Of a DNA stretch of 21,105 bases, positions 1 through 7,201 are shown piece after piece (positions within the stretch are counted from its first letter, which is position 1; the number at the start of each line of letters is the position of its first letter). The position numbers were made by a program, and so were the translations under genes. Source of the DNA: Leptospira hartskeerlii (GTDB lineage Bacteria > Spirochaetota > Leptospiria > Leptospirales > Leptospiraceae); NCBI RefSeq assembly GCF_002811475.1, contig NZ_NPDL01000009.1, forward strand, positions 1-21,105, written 5' to 3'. The notes below the pieces were generated by a model, which was given only the letters and a program-made list of their open reading frames with translations, did no database searches and was not told where the DNA came from.

Positions 1-74
1 AGATCCTGATCTAAAAAATGGAGACTCCATTTCGGTCAATGGCGCTTGTCACACTGTTACTTCTTTCCAAGTAG
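1..74 (+). other. Inverted piece of ribE at contig end (probable fold-back chimera)
   Basis: Read on the plus strand from base 2, this stretch encodes DLKNGDSISVNGACHTVTSF, which fits the riboflavin synthase segment following the first ~30 residues (family pattern: G-D-S-x-x-V-N-G-x-C-x-T-V). The matching ribE N-terminus, starting MFTGLIE, lies just beyond it on the opposite strand (156 down to about 70). The gene therefore reverses direction inside itself. A perfect six-base inverted repeat, TTTCCA (64-69) and TGGAAA (75-80) around a five-base loop, sits at the junction. This looks like a library or assembly fold-back rather than a natural gene arrangement. A genuine small inversion cannot be excluded, because the window ends here. 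Confidence 0.75.
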
Positions 75-156
75 TGGAAACCTTAAAAATTTTACCGTCT
101 CCAGTGTCTTTGACGGATTCAATTTTCCCGGTGCATTCTATCAATCCTGTGAACAT
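70..156 (-). CDS. ribE: Riboflavin synthase alpha chain, N-terminal fragment (broken by inverted junction)
   Basis: The ATG at 156 opens a frame reading MFTGLIECTGKIESVKDTGD, the hallmark start of riboflavin synthase (MFTGI/LIE). In the family this enzyme dismutates two 6,7-dimethyl-8-ribityllumazine molecules to riboflavin, the last step of the pathway. About 30 residues are readable before the frame runs into an inverted copy of its own downstream sequence and soon hits a stop. The start codon lies inside the end of ribD (16-base overlap), so the two are probably translationally coupled. A full enzyme has roughly 200 residues; the rest is missing or scrambled here. The break is most likely technical and should not be called a natural pseudogene from this window alone. 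Confidence 0.8.
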
Positions 157-1445
157 CTACCCATCTCCCAAAGATCTGTATTTAGTTCTGTCTTCCATTC
201 CATGGAAAATTTCCCCTTCCATTCAGGCAAGATTCCTTTTGGAAAAGAAACTGTATTCGATCTGATTTGTAGGATCGCATCATCTTCGGTAAGGATCGGA
301 GAAAATAGTTTGTATAGGAAATTTCCACCTTCTACGAGTGCAGTGTTGATCTCCCATAAATGTAAAATTTCTAAAATTCTGGAGATATCGTAGAAGTCGA
401 TCTTCTCTAACGGAAATTTAGAAAGTCCTTCTAATTTACTTAAGAAATTCGGATCATAAGATTTTTTCCTATCTAAGAAGAATGTGGCATTCTTCTTTCC
501 AATCCTTTCATTGATCTTACCTTGTTTCTCTAAAAAGTTTTGACTGATCGAATTTTGATCCGGTAAAAAGAAAACTCTAAGTGGTTGGTAATCCATTTCC
601 TTTTCTTTATGGATCTGAAATACTTTCGGATCGGAAGAATATTCCAAAACTGCTGAGACCAGTCCCGAAAATCCTTTGAAAGTATTGTAGGAACTCCTAC
701 CAACATTATGATTAGAATCTACATCCTCAGATCCGAGCAAAATTCGCGGCGTAGTCTTCGGCAAAGAAGAAGGTATTCTAAAATCCAAACCAGGCTCGTC
801 GACTCGTACAGTATTCGGCCCTACTAAGATCGCATCTACCTTTGCTCTAAGTATAGAGAGAAACACGTCCGATTCTGGCGAGGAGATCTTCTCCCTATGA
901 CCTTCTCCTGAACTGAAATAGCCTTCTTTGCTCAGAGAAGTTTTTAGTAAAAAAGCGGGTCTTCTTCTTTCAATTCTTGATTTGAAGCCGAACAAGAATT
1001 GGGAAGAAATTTCGGCTAACTTAGGATTTTCAACAACTTGAACGCCCATATCCACTAATTTACTTAAACCGGAATGAGTAGATACTAAAGGATTTGGATC
1101 CTTCCATCCGTATTCCAAACGAATTGGTTTTTCTTCTAAGAATAGATCGATGCAAGGAGGAGTTTTACCATAATGTGAGCATGGCTCTAAGGTTACATAC
1201 GCAATATGGCTGGGAAGTTTTCCGTTTGGGAACTTTTCTCGAAGCAAACGGTATGCTTCTCTTTCTGCATGATTTTGTCCGATCTTTTGTGTGGATGCAG
1301 AGGCGAGAATTTCTTTAGTGTTTGCGTCTTCTAAAACGCAGGCCACCGGAGGATTCGGACTAGAATATCCGGTGGAGATAAAGGAATAACGAGTCAGTTC
1401 CTCCCGAATCCGATCCGGGAGGCTTGTGCTCAAGAGCGTTTCCAC
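141..1445 (-). CDS. ribD: Bifunctional riboflavin biosynthesis deaminase/reductase RibD
   Basis: This enzyme performs the deamination of diaminohydroxyphosphoribosylaminopyrimidine and then reduction of the ribosyl side chain in riboflavin synthesis. The N-terminal deaminase domain shows the zinc motif HAE (near residue 79) and PCSHYGKTPPC. The reductase domain shows DAILVGPNTVRVDEP and, near the C-terminus, LVEGGNFL. At 434 residues it is longer than the usual ~360-370; the extra length appears as a low-similarity stretch in the middle of the reductase half. The longest frame starts with GTG at 1445 and overlaps the end of secF by 16 bases. A TTG at 1433 may be the true start: it forms a TTGA overlap with the secF stop and has AGAGGTGG about eight bases upstream. 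Its 3' end overlaps ribE. The family call is firm; the exact start is not. Confidence 0.95.
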   Translation of the reverse strand: METLLSTSLPDRIREELTRYSFISTGYSSPNPPVACVLEDANTKEILASASTQKIGQNHAEREAYRLLREKFPNGKLPSHIAYVTLEPCSHYGKTPPCIDLFLEEKPIRLEYGWKDPNPLVSTHSGLSKLVDMGVQVVENPKLAEISSQFLFGFKSRIERRRPAFLLKTSLSKEGYFSSGEGHREKISSPESDVFLSILRAKVDAILVGPNTVRVDEPGLDFRIPSSLPKTTPRILLGSEDVDSNHNVGRSSYNTFKGFSGLVSAVLEYSSDPKVFQIHKEKEMDYQPLRVFFLPDQNSISQNFLEKQGKINERIGKKNATFFLDRKKSYDPNFLSKLEGLSKFPLEKIDFYDISRILEILHLWEINTALVEGGNFLYKLFSPILTEDDAILQIRSNTVSFPKGILPEWKGKFSMEWKTELNTDLWEMGRCSQD

Positions 1446-2368
1446 CTCTTACTCAAAGTGTCGTAGATGTCCACGAGCGGTGCCGCAATGAATACCGAGG
1501 AGAATGTTCCGAGGATGATCCCGAAAGTAAGAACATAAGCGAAGTCATACAACTCCACTGCTCCGCCTATGATGATCGCAACCACAGAGATCAAAGTTGC
1601 CACGGAAGTATTGAAGGTCCTTGCAAGTGTTTGGTTGATTGAAAGATTGATCACTCTAGAGAAAGTATCTCTCAAGTTTCCGGCATTTTCGCGGATCCTG
1701 TCAAATACCACGATAGTATCGTTAATGGAATATCCGAGTAATGTCAGAAGAGCCGCAATGATAGGAACACTCGGCTTAATTTGGAAAAATCCGATAAATG
1801 CGATTGTGATCACTAAGTCATGGATAAGAGCTAAGATCGCGCCTAATGCGAACTTGAACTGGAAGCGGAAACTCAAATACAACATGATGAAGAAAAGAGT
1901 TAAACTTAAAAGAGAAATCCCTGTAGAAGTCAACTCAGCTCCCACCACGGAACCTACTTGGTTCGCAGAGAGAATTTTCTTTTTTTCTAATTTAAAGTCT
2001 TCTTGTAAAAGGCCTATCAATGCATCAATCGCGGAAGCCTGTTTAGCTTCGACGCTATCTTTACCTTTTCTATCTATATAGAGTTGTCTGATCTGGTCTA
2101 CGGAACCAAGGCCTATATCGATTTGGTAATCGTTTTTGTCCTTGTCCATCAGGACCAAAACAGCTTCTAAGTTTTTAGAGGAAAAATATTCTTCCAGGTT
2201 TTTACGTTCTACATTCTCAGGAAATTCGACAACTGCTCTTAAGCCTCCATCAAAATCCAAAGAAGTGGCAAACCCGCCGTATTTTCCGAAAGTAACTCCG
2301 AACCCAACTATGATCAGAATAGTAGAGAAAGTAATGGATACGTATTTATATTTTATAAAATCAAACAT
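1430..2368 (-). CDS. secF: Protein translocase subunit SecF
   Basis: SecF pairs with SecD in the inner membrane and uses the proton gradient to help pull exported proteins through SecYEG on the periplasmic side. The protein has 312 residues, a normal length, with a first membrane segment at about residues 12-30, a periplasmic domain containing DFDGGLRAVVEF, and five more membrane segments in the C-terminal half. The RND-type signatures are visible: GAELTSTGI, then LLGYSINDTIVVFDRIREN. The ATG start lies inside the end of secD (ATGTTTGA, eight-base overlap), which implies coupled translation at matched amounts. Its stop overlaps the ribD start region. Confidence 0.97.
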   Translation of the reverse strand: MFDFIKYKYVSITFSTILIIVGFGVTFGKYGGFATSLDFDGGLRAVVEFPENVERKNLEEYFSSKNLEAVLVLMDKDKNDYQIDIGLGSVDQIRQLYIDRKGKDSVEAKQASAIDALIGLLQEDFKLEKKKILSANQVGSVVGAELTSTGISLLSLTLFFIMLYLSFRFQFKFALGAILALIHDLVITIAFIGFFQIKPSVPIIAALLTLLGYSINDTIVVFDRIRENAGNLRDTFSRVINLSINQTLARTFNTSVATLISVVAIIIGGAVELYDFAYVLTFGIILGTFSSVFIAAPLVDIYDTLSKRWKRS

Positions 2369-4301
2369 TCTTGGACTCCAGTTTTTTGAATCCGATCTGG
2401 AGTTTACGAACTCCTAATTTGTTTACCAATAGATCCATGATCATTCTACTCAAGAACAAGGAGGTAAACAAGGAAGTGATGATACCCCAACAGAGAGTGA
2501 TCGCGAATCCTTTGATTGGACCATTTCCAAGTTTGATCATCAGAATACCTGAGATCAAAGTGGTTACGTTACTGTCCATAATCGTCCAGAAAGCGTTCTC
2601 AAAGCCTTGAGCAACCGCTGCAGAAACATGCTTTCCTGCAATGAGTTCTTCTTTGATCCTTTCGTAGATAATCACGTTAGCGTCCACCGCCATACCCACT
2701 GTAAGGATGATCCCTGCAAAACCAGGCAAGGTCAGAGTGAATCCCATCAAGGAAAGAAGAGCCATAAGTACGATCACGTTCACAAGAAGTGCGATATCTG
2801 CGACCAAGCCGGACAATCTATAGATAACCAACATGAATACGATCACGAGTGCAAATCCCAAAAGCACCGCTTTTAATCCTACTTCGATGGATTCGATCCC
2901 TAAAGTAGGACCGATAAATCTCATTTCTAAAACGTTCAATGGAATAGGAAGTGCACCCTCACTGATCACGTTTGCAAGATCGGTAGCTTCTTTTTGTCCG
3001 AACTCTCCATCGATCTGAGCGTTACCACCGGCGATAGGACTACGAATGACCGGATCTGAGATAACTTTGTCTCCCCAAACGATCGCAAGTTGCCTTCCTA
3101 CGTTTTTAGAAGTAATATCAAAGAATTTCTCGGCGCCTTGAGAAGTTAAGGAGAAGGAAACGTAATAAGAAAGACGGTTTTGGTCGTAACTCTCACGAGC
3201 ATTCCTCATGTCCTTTCCATCTAGAGAGATAGCCCTTTCCAGAACTACGAATTCTCTTGGAAGTAAAGATGCCTTTGGGTTATTTGCCCGGGACCATTTT
3301 ACGTACAATTTATATTTTTCAGGAATATTGTACTTCTTCTCCATAACTTCCAGGAATTTGTCCTGTTCGTCTTTTCCCAGTTTCTGTTTTACGATATTCT
3401 GGAATCTTACGATCTCGGTTTCTTCCTTTCTACCTTGGCTCATGAGTTTCATTTCTTCTAACTCAATTGCGTCATGGTAAGTACCTTTGGAATTCCCATT
3501 GGGATCAGAAGGTTCTCTCAATCTGTATTCCACAGTTTCGGTGTTTCGAATAATGTCTAAGATCTGAGAAGAGTTGCTAACACCCGGTAAAGAAACCTCG
3601 ATAGAATCTTGGTCTTTCTGGATACGCACCTGAGGTTCGGTCAAGTTTTGGTTGGTCAAACGATTGTCGATGATCAACTTCGCTTTTTCCAACTCTGCGA
3701 GTTTTCTGCTTGGAGTTAATTCGAAATAACTTTCGATCTCTTTCAGTTTATCCTGAGCTTCTTTTCTTTCTTTTTCAGAAAGACTAGCATCGCCTTTTTT
3801 ACGAGTAAGCTCTTCGATCTCTTTTGTATAAGAATCTTTTAATTTAGAAGTATAATCGTCGAAATCACCTTTCAGAACGACTCTCATTCCACCTTGTAAA
3901 TCCAATCCCAAACGGATCGCCAGTGGTCTTCCGCCGAAAATATACTCTTCTACCCAAGTTGGTCTAAGTTTGTTCTTAGGCTCTAAGATCAGTTCCTGGT
4001 TTTCTTGAGAAAGCTGGTTGATCTTTGCGGAAGTGATAAATCTTCCTTTGACTAGATAATAATCCTGCTCCGGAAAAATATTCGGATCAGGTTCGATCTG
4101 CCAGTCGCTTTTCGGGTTATAATCGGTTTTCCATCTTTCCGCAAAGCTGTTAAGTAAATCTTTGCGGGTCTCTTCCGGTAATTGTTTAAATTCTTTTCTT
4201 ACTGCGAGTTCCAATTCCCTTTCGGCGAAGTTTGGATAAAGAAGCGTCAATGAAGACGCTACTACCAATATTGGAACAAAAATCCATTGGACAGATTTCA
4301 A
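2361..4301 (-). CDS. secD: Protein translocase subunit SecD
   Basis: SecD is the larger partner of SecF in proton-driven late-stage protein export. The 646 residues include a first membrane segment (about 4-22), a large periplasmic domain with LGLDLQGGMRVVL at about 131-143, and a C-terminal block of five membrane segments with the signature VGMAVDANVIIYERIKEEL. A Lys/Glu-rich, probably coiled helix (about 150-195) sits after the GLDLQGG motif, before the conserved segment EPQVRIQKDQDSIEVSLPG. The start is TTG at 4301, chosen because AGGAG lies eight bases upstream, overlapping the stop of the preceding gene. The gene follows an unknown membrane-protein gene by ten bases and overlaps secF at its end. 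Confidence 0.97.
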   Translation of the reverse strand: MKSVQWIFVPILVVASSLTLLYPNFAERELELAVRKEFKQLPEETRKDLLNSFAERWKTDYNPKSDWQIEPDPNIFPEQDYYLVKGRFITSAKINQLSQENQELILEPKNKLRPTWVEEYIFGGRPLAIRLGLDLQGGMRVVLKGDFDDYTSKLKDSYTKEIEELTRKKGDASLSEKERKEAQDKLKEIESYFELTPSRKLAELEKAKLIIDNRLTNQNLTEPQVRIQKDQDSIEVSLPGVSNSSQILDIIRNTETVEYRLREPSDPNGNSKGTYHDAIELEEMKLMSQGRKEETEIVRFQNIVKQKLGKDEQDKFLEVMEKKYNIPEKYKLYVKWSRANNPKASLLPREFVVLERAISLDGKDMRNARESYDQNRLSYYVSFSLTSQGAEKFFDITSKNVGRQLAIVWGDKVISDPVIRSPIAGGNAQIDGEFGQKEATDLANVISEGALPIPLNVLEMRFIGPTLGIESIEVGLKAVLLGFALVIVFMLVIYRLSGLVADIALLVNVIVLMALLSLMGFTLTLPGFAGIILTVGMAVDANVIIYERIKEELIAGKHVSAAVAQGFENAFWTIMDSNVTTLISGILMIKLGNGPIKGFAITLCWGIITSLFTSLFLSRMIMDLLVNKLGVRKLQIGFKKLESKNV

Positions 4302-4311
4302 ATTCGGACTC

Positions 4312-5022
4312 CTAGTCTCTTCTCACTTTATTGATGGTCACAGGGGAACGCCGAGTGACGCGTGCGCCTTTGGCTCTGAATTGGTATAAAGCAAAAGCAA
4401 GTATGATTGCGATAATGATGATCGCTTTTTTATGTTCGGAGAAAAATCCTGCGATAGCGCCTTGTTCTTTTTGTTCCGCAGCCTTTCTTTTCTCTTCTTC
4501 TTTTTTCTTGTCGTCTCCGAGTTTTAGGATCTCTCCCAACTTCTCTCGGATAGAAATATCTTCTTTAGGTAAAGATGATGCGTTAGCGTCATAACCAGGC
4601 AGATTTTTCGGACTTAAATTAGTTTCTTCGTTTAACCAGTACGGCTTTTGGATATCAGCCGAAACTTCAGGATTAGAAACTTCTTTGTTTAGATTTCTCT
4701 CAGATGTTTCATTTGGTCCGTTGGGATCTCCTGAATTTTTTCCCTGAGTAGGATCTTCCGGTGCGATTTCCGGATCTACTTTTTTCTTAGGCTCGGATTC
4801 TTTCTGCTCGGTCTCTTTGGACTCGACTACCTTCTTCTTTTTGCCAGCATTCTTCTTTACTTTTTTCTTTCTAGAAGCTTTTGCAAGAGGAGTCTTTTTG
4901 GAAGAAGTAGTTGTCTTCTTAGGTTCGGAAACCTTATCCAAAAAATCGATTTCTTCTCCGTCCTGTCCGAAAATCGGCAGGGCCAAAGAGATAGAAAGAA
5001 GGAGGCATAGGATCTTATTCAT
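4312..5022 (-). CDS. Unrecognised Lys/Glu-rich single-pass membrane protein in the yajC-secDF operon
   Basis: I do not recognise this family. The ATG at 5022 gives 236 residues; a GTG at 5031 would add three. The ATG is preferred because it begins a clean signal peptide, MNKILCLLLSISLALPIFG, possibly cut before QDGEE. Next comes a very basic stretch (about 33-66, rich in KK and KKK), an acidic and Asn/Pro-rich middle, a charged coil near DDKKKEEEKRKAAEQKEQ, and one membrane segment (AIIIIAIILAFALYQF, about 200-215). A basic tail with several arginines follows. The positive tail suggests the C-terminus faces the cytoplasm and the charged body faces the periplasm. It lies between yajC and secD with short gaps, so a role near the Sec translocon is a reasonable inference, not a demonstrated one. 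Confidence 0.85.
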   Translation of the reverse strand: MNKILCLLLSISLALPIFGQDGEEIDFLDKVSEPKKTTTSSKKTPLAKASRKKKVKKNAGKKKKVVESKETEQKESEPKKKVDPEIAPEDPTQGKNSGDPNGPNETSERNLNKEVSNPEVSADIQKPYWLNEETNLSPKNLPGYDANASSLPKEDISIREKLGEILKLGDDKKKEEEKRKAAEQKEQGAIAGFFSEHKKAIIIIAIILAFALYQFRAKGARVTRRSPVTINKVRRD

Positions 5023-5062
5023 AAGTCGCACCGGTTTTATTATACGTATCGGAAAAAGCGAA

Positions 5063-5401
5063 TTACGCCTCTTTCTCTTTTTCCTTCTTTCTTAAAATCG
5101 TGCTGGAATTGAAGGTAACGTTGGTGTCCTTAGCGATTGCCAAAACCACAGATTCGTTATTATCCTTAAATTCTACCACCTTGCCGTGGATCCCGGAAGA
5201 TGTGATGACTACGTCCCCTTTTTGAAGGCTCTCGATCATCGTTTTTCTTTTCTTTTCCTCGTTTCTTTGAGGACGGATCACTATAAAATACAGAATGATA
5301 AATAGGATCGGGATGAATAATAGAGTATTAAATCCGCCACCTTGTGCCCCAGCCGGATCTGCTTGGGCTAATATTAATAAATTTTGAAAATTACTAAGCA
5401 T
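5063..5401 (-). CDS. yajC: Sec translocon accessory subunit YajC
   Basis: YajC is a small inner-membrane protein that associates with SecDF and the Sec translocon. At 112 residues it has the family's usual size and layout: one membrane segment at about 25-43 (LLFIPILFIILYFIVI) followed at once by the conserved RPQRNEEKKRK and then a soluble domain with GDVVITSSGIHGKVVEF. The C-terminus is Lys/Glu-rich. It is the first gene of the export block, with about 50 bases separating it from trpD upstream and about 40 from the unknown membrane-protein gene downstream. Its position ahead of secD-secF matches the common yajC-secD-secF order. Confidence 0.96.
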   Translation of the reverse strand: MLSNFQNLLILAQADPAGAQGGGFNTLLFIPILFIILYFIVIRPQRNEEKKRKTMIESLQKGDVVITSSGIHGKVVEFKDNNESVVLAIAKDTNVTFNSSTILRKKEKEKEA

Positions 5402-5454
5402 GATGAAACCTGTGTTTCCTTTTTGGTCCTTTTTGAGACCAGTATTTTCCTTTA

Positions 5455-6465
5455 TTATCCCTTGGTAATTAAATTTTGAAAGAAGGCGCCTGTTTTTCCG
5501 GAAGCCAACTGTTCTAATGCGGTTTTGTATCCATCTAGGATAGAAGGAGCTTTTCCCAAGGTAAAAAGCCCTGCTCCCGCGTTCAAAGCAACCGCATGGG
5601 CACCCGCAATCTTCTCCCCAGCCAGGATCTTTCTAGCCAAGGACTCTGCCTGGTCCGGACCGCTTGTAAATACTTCCGCAGGATTCGGGTCCTTTAGGCC
5701 TAGATCCTTTGGATCGAAGTCTTTTCTGGAGATGACCCCGTCTTCCAAAAGAGTATAATCCGTTTTTTCAAAAATGGAAAATTCGTCCAAACCGTCGCGA
5801 GAATGGCATACGAGTGCCCTTCTCAAACCCAAACCTTGCAAGACTCGGATAAAAGTTTCAGTCAACTCCGGCTCGTACACTCCAATGATCTGGTATTGAG
5901 GAGAGAACGGATTGCTTAGAGGTCCGATCATATTGAATAAGGTCCTAAAGCCCAATTCTTTACGGACCGGCCCCGCAAACTTCATAGATGGATGCCACAT
6001 CGGAGCGAATAAGAATGCAAATCCATTATCAACCAGATGGGACTCTACTTCTTCTTGGGTTTTCTCAGTATTATAACCGAGTCTTCCTAGGATATCGCTG
6101 GAACCGGTATGAGAAGAAACAGAACGATTTCCATGTTTTGCAACTTTGATCCCGAGAGAAGAAAGTACAATCGCAGAAAGTGTGGAGATGTTTACGGTCC
6201 CTTTTCCGTCACCACCTGTTCCGCAAGTATCTAACATATCAAAAGGAAAAACCGTTTTAGGCTTGAGAGCGTTACGGCGAAGAGCAAGACAGAAGCCCAA
6301 TAATTCGTCTACCGTTTCTCCCTTCGCTCTCATTGCGGTCAAAAAAGAAGAAAGTAATATCTCGGATACTTCCCCTTTCATGACCGAATTGATCGCAGTT
6401 TCCGCTTCCGAAACCGTAAGATGTTTTTTTTCTAAAACTTTGATGATAGCGTGTCTAATTTCCAT
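5455..6465 (-). CDS. trpD: Anthranilate phosphoribosyltransferase
   Basis: This enzyme joins anthranilate to phosphoribosyl pyrophosphate in the second step of the tryptophan branch. The 336 residues are a normal length. Visible motifs are CGTGGDG at 81-87 (PRPP binding), KHGNRSVSSHTGSSD at about 110-124, and the anthranilate-site region MWHPSMKFAGPVRKELGFRT followed by NMIGPLSNP. The ATG start lies inside the end of pgsA (11-base overlap). No other tryptophan genes are present in the window, so here it is an orphan of its pathway, carried between a phospholipid gene and yajC. Confidence 0.97.
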   Translation of the reverse strand: MEIRHAIIKVLEKKHLTVSEAETAINSVMKGEVSEILLSSFLTAMRAKGETVDELLGFCLALRRNALKPKTVFPFDMLDTCGTGGDGKGTVNISTLSAIVLSSLGIKVAKHGNRSVSSHTGSSDILGRLGYNTEKTQEEVESHLVDNGFAFLFAPMWHPSMKFAGPVRKELGFRTLFNMIGPLSNPFSPQYQIIGVYEPELTETFIRVLQGLGLRRALVCHSRDGLDEFSIFEKTDYTLLEDGVISRKDFDPKDLGLKDPNPAEVFTSGPDQAESLARKILAGEKIAGAHAVALNAGAGLFTLGKAPSILDGYKTALEQLASGKTGAFFQNLITKG

Positions 6466-7201
6466 TTTTACCGAAGGCCCTCCGTATAGAGCTATAACGG
6501 ATCACTTCCCTATTTGAGATCAGATAACGTATTCCGGAAAGTACAGTGATCAGAGTGGTCAAAAGCATTCCAAAATACGGAACGAAACCACCTAGTCCGA
6601 ATACCAATTCGTTCCAGCCGGGGGCACCGTTCTCCTGCCAAACCTTCACGAATGCAACCGCGTTTTCGGAAGCGATCCCAAAAACGGTCATACCCGCAAG
6701 TTTACCGCTTTGGTAGACCTCGTTGATCAAAATTCTTTTATTCGAAGAAACTAATATAAAGAAGATCAGAATTAGAATAATGGCTCCCATTTGGAAAGCG
6801 GTCTTTACCTTTCCAAGCATGGTGGTCCGGATGGATTTTCCCAAACGAATCGCTAGATAACGTAATGTTGTGATAAGCATATCTCGGCCGATGATCAATA
6901 TCACCATCCAAAGTTCTATCTGCTCGTGCAGAAAAATGAATGTGGTAAAACAACCTACTACGATGATCTTGTCCGCGAGTGGATCCAAGAATTTTCCAAA
7001 CTCTGTTTCTTGTTTCCATTTTCTGGCCAGATAACCGTCTATAAAATCTGTGATAGATGCGATAGAGAATAAAACGAGAGCGGCAATATGATACGCCTGT
7101 TCCTTCTGGTATAAAAACCAGATGAAAAAAGGCAGAGAAGCAACTCTCAGTACGGTAAGAGCGTTGGGTAAGTTAATATTCGGATTCAAGATTCCAACCA
7201 A
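6455..7201 (-). CDS. pgsA: CDP-diacylglycerol-glycerol-3-phosphate 3-phosphatidyltransferase (PgsA-like)
   Basis: An integral membrane enzyme of the CDP-alcohol phosphatidyltransferase family, making phosphatidylglycerophosphate, the precursor of phosphatidylglycerol. The family motif is complete: DG at 55-56, AR at 59-60, G69, D73 and D77 (D-G-x2-A-R-x8-G-x3-D-x3-D), preceded by D52. The N-terminus LPNALTVLR is typical of PgsA. The 248 residues exceed the usual ~180-200; the excess is a loop of about 50 residues between the last membrane segments (near GKLAGMTVFGIASENAVAF). The frame starts with TTG at 7201; a second TTG at 7189 makes a TTGA overlap with the rimO stop and is an equally good start. 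Substrate choice (glycerol phosphate) is inferred from the family resemblance. Confidence 0.92.
   Translation of the reverse strand: MVGILNPNINLPNALTVLRVASLPFFIWFLYQKEQAYHIAALVLFSIASITDFIDGYLARKWKQETEFGKFLDPLADKIIVVGCFTTFIFLHEQIELWMVILIIGRDMLITTLRYLAIRLGKSIRTTMLGKVKTAFQMGAIILILIFFILVSSNKRILINEVYQSGKLAGMTVFGIASENAVAFVKVWQENGAPGWNELVFGLGGFVPYFGMLLTTLITVLSGIRYLISNREVIRYSSIRRAFGKNGN

Noticed and set aside
46..393. Plus-strand open frame crossing the ribE junction
   Set aside because: It spans the fold-back junction and then runs antisense to ribD, so it is a product of the chimera.
1569..2081. Plus-strand open frame opposite secF
   Set aside because: Antisense shadow of a conserved membrane protein, with no independent evidence.
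5402..5454. Terminator or promoter between trpD and yajC
   Set aside because: Only a five-pair stem (TGGTC/GACCA) with an eight-base loop is visible and no convincing -35/-10 pair was found.
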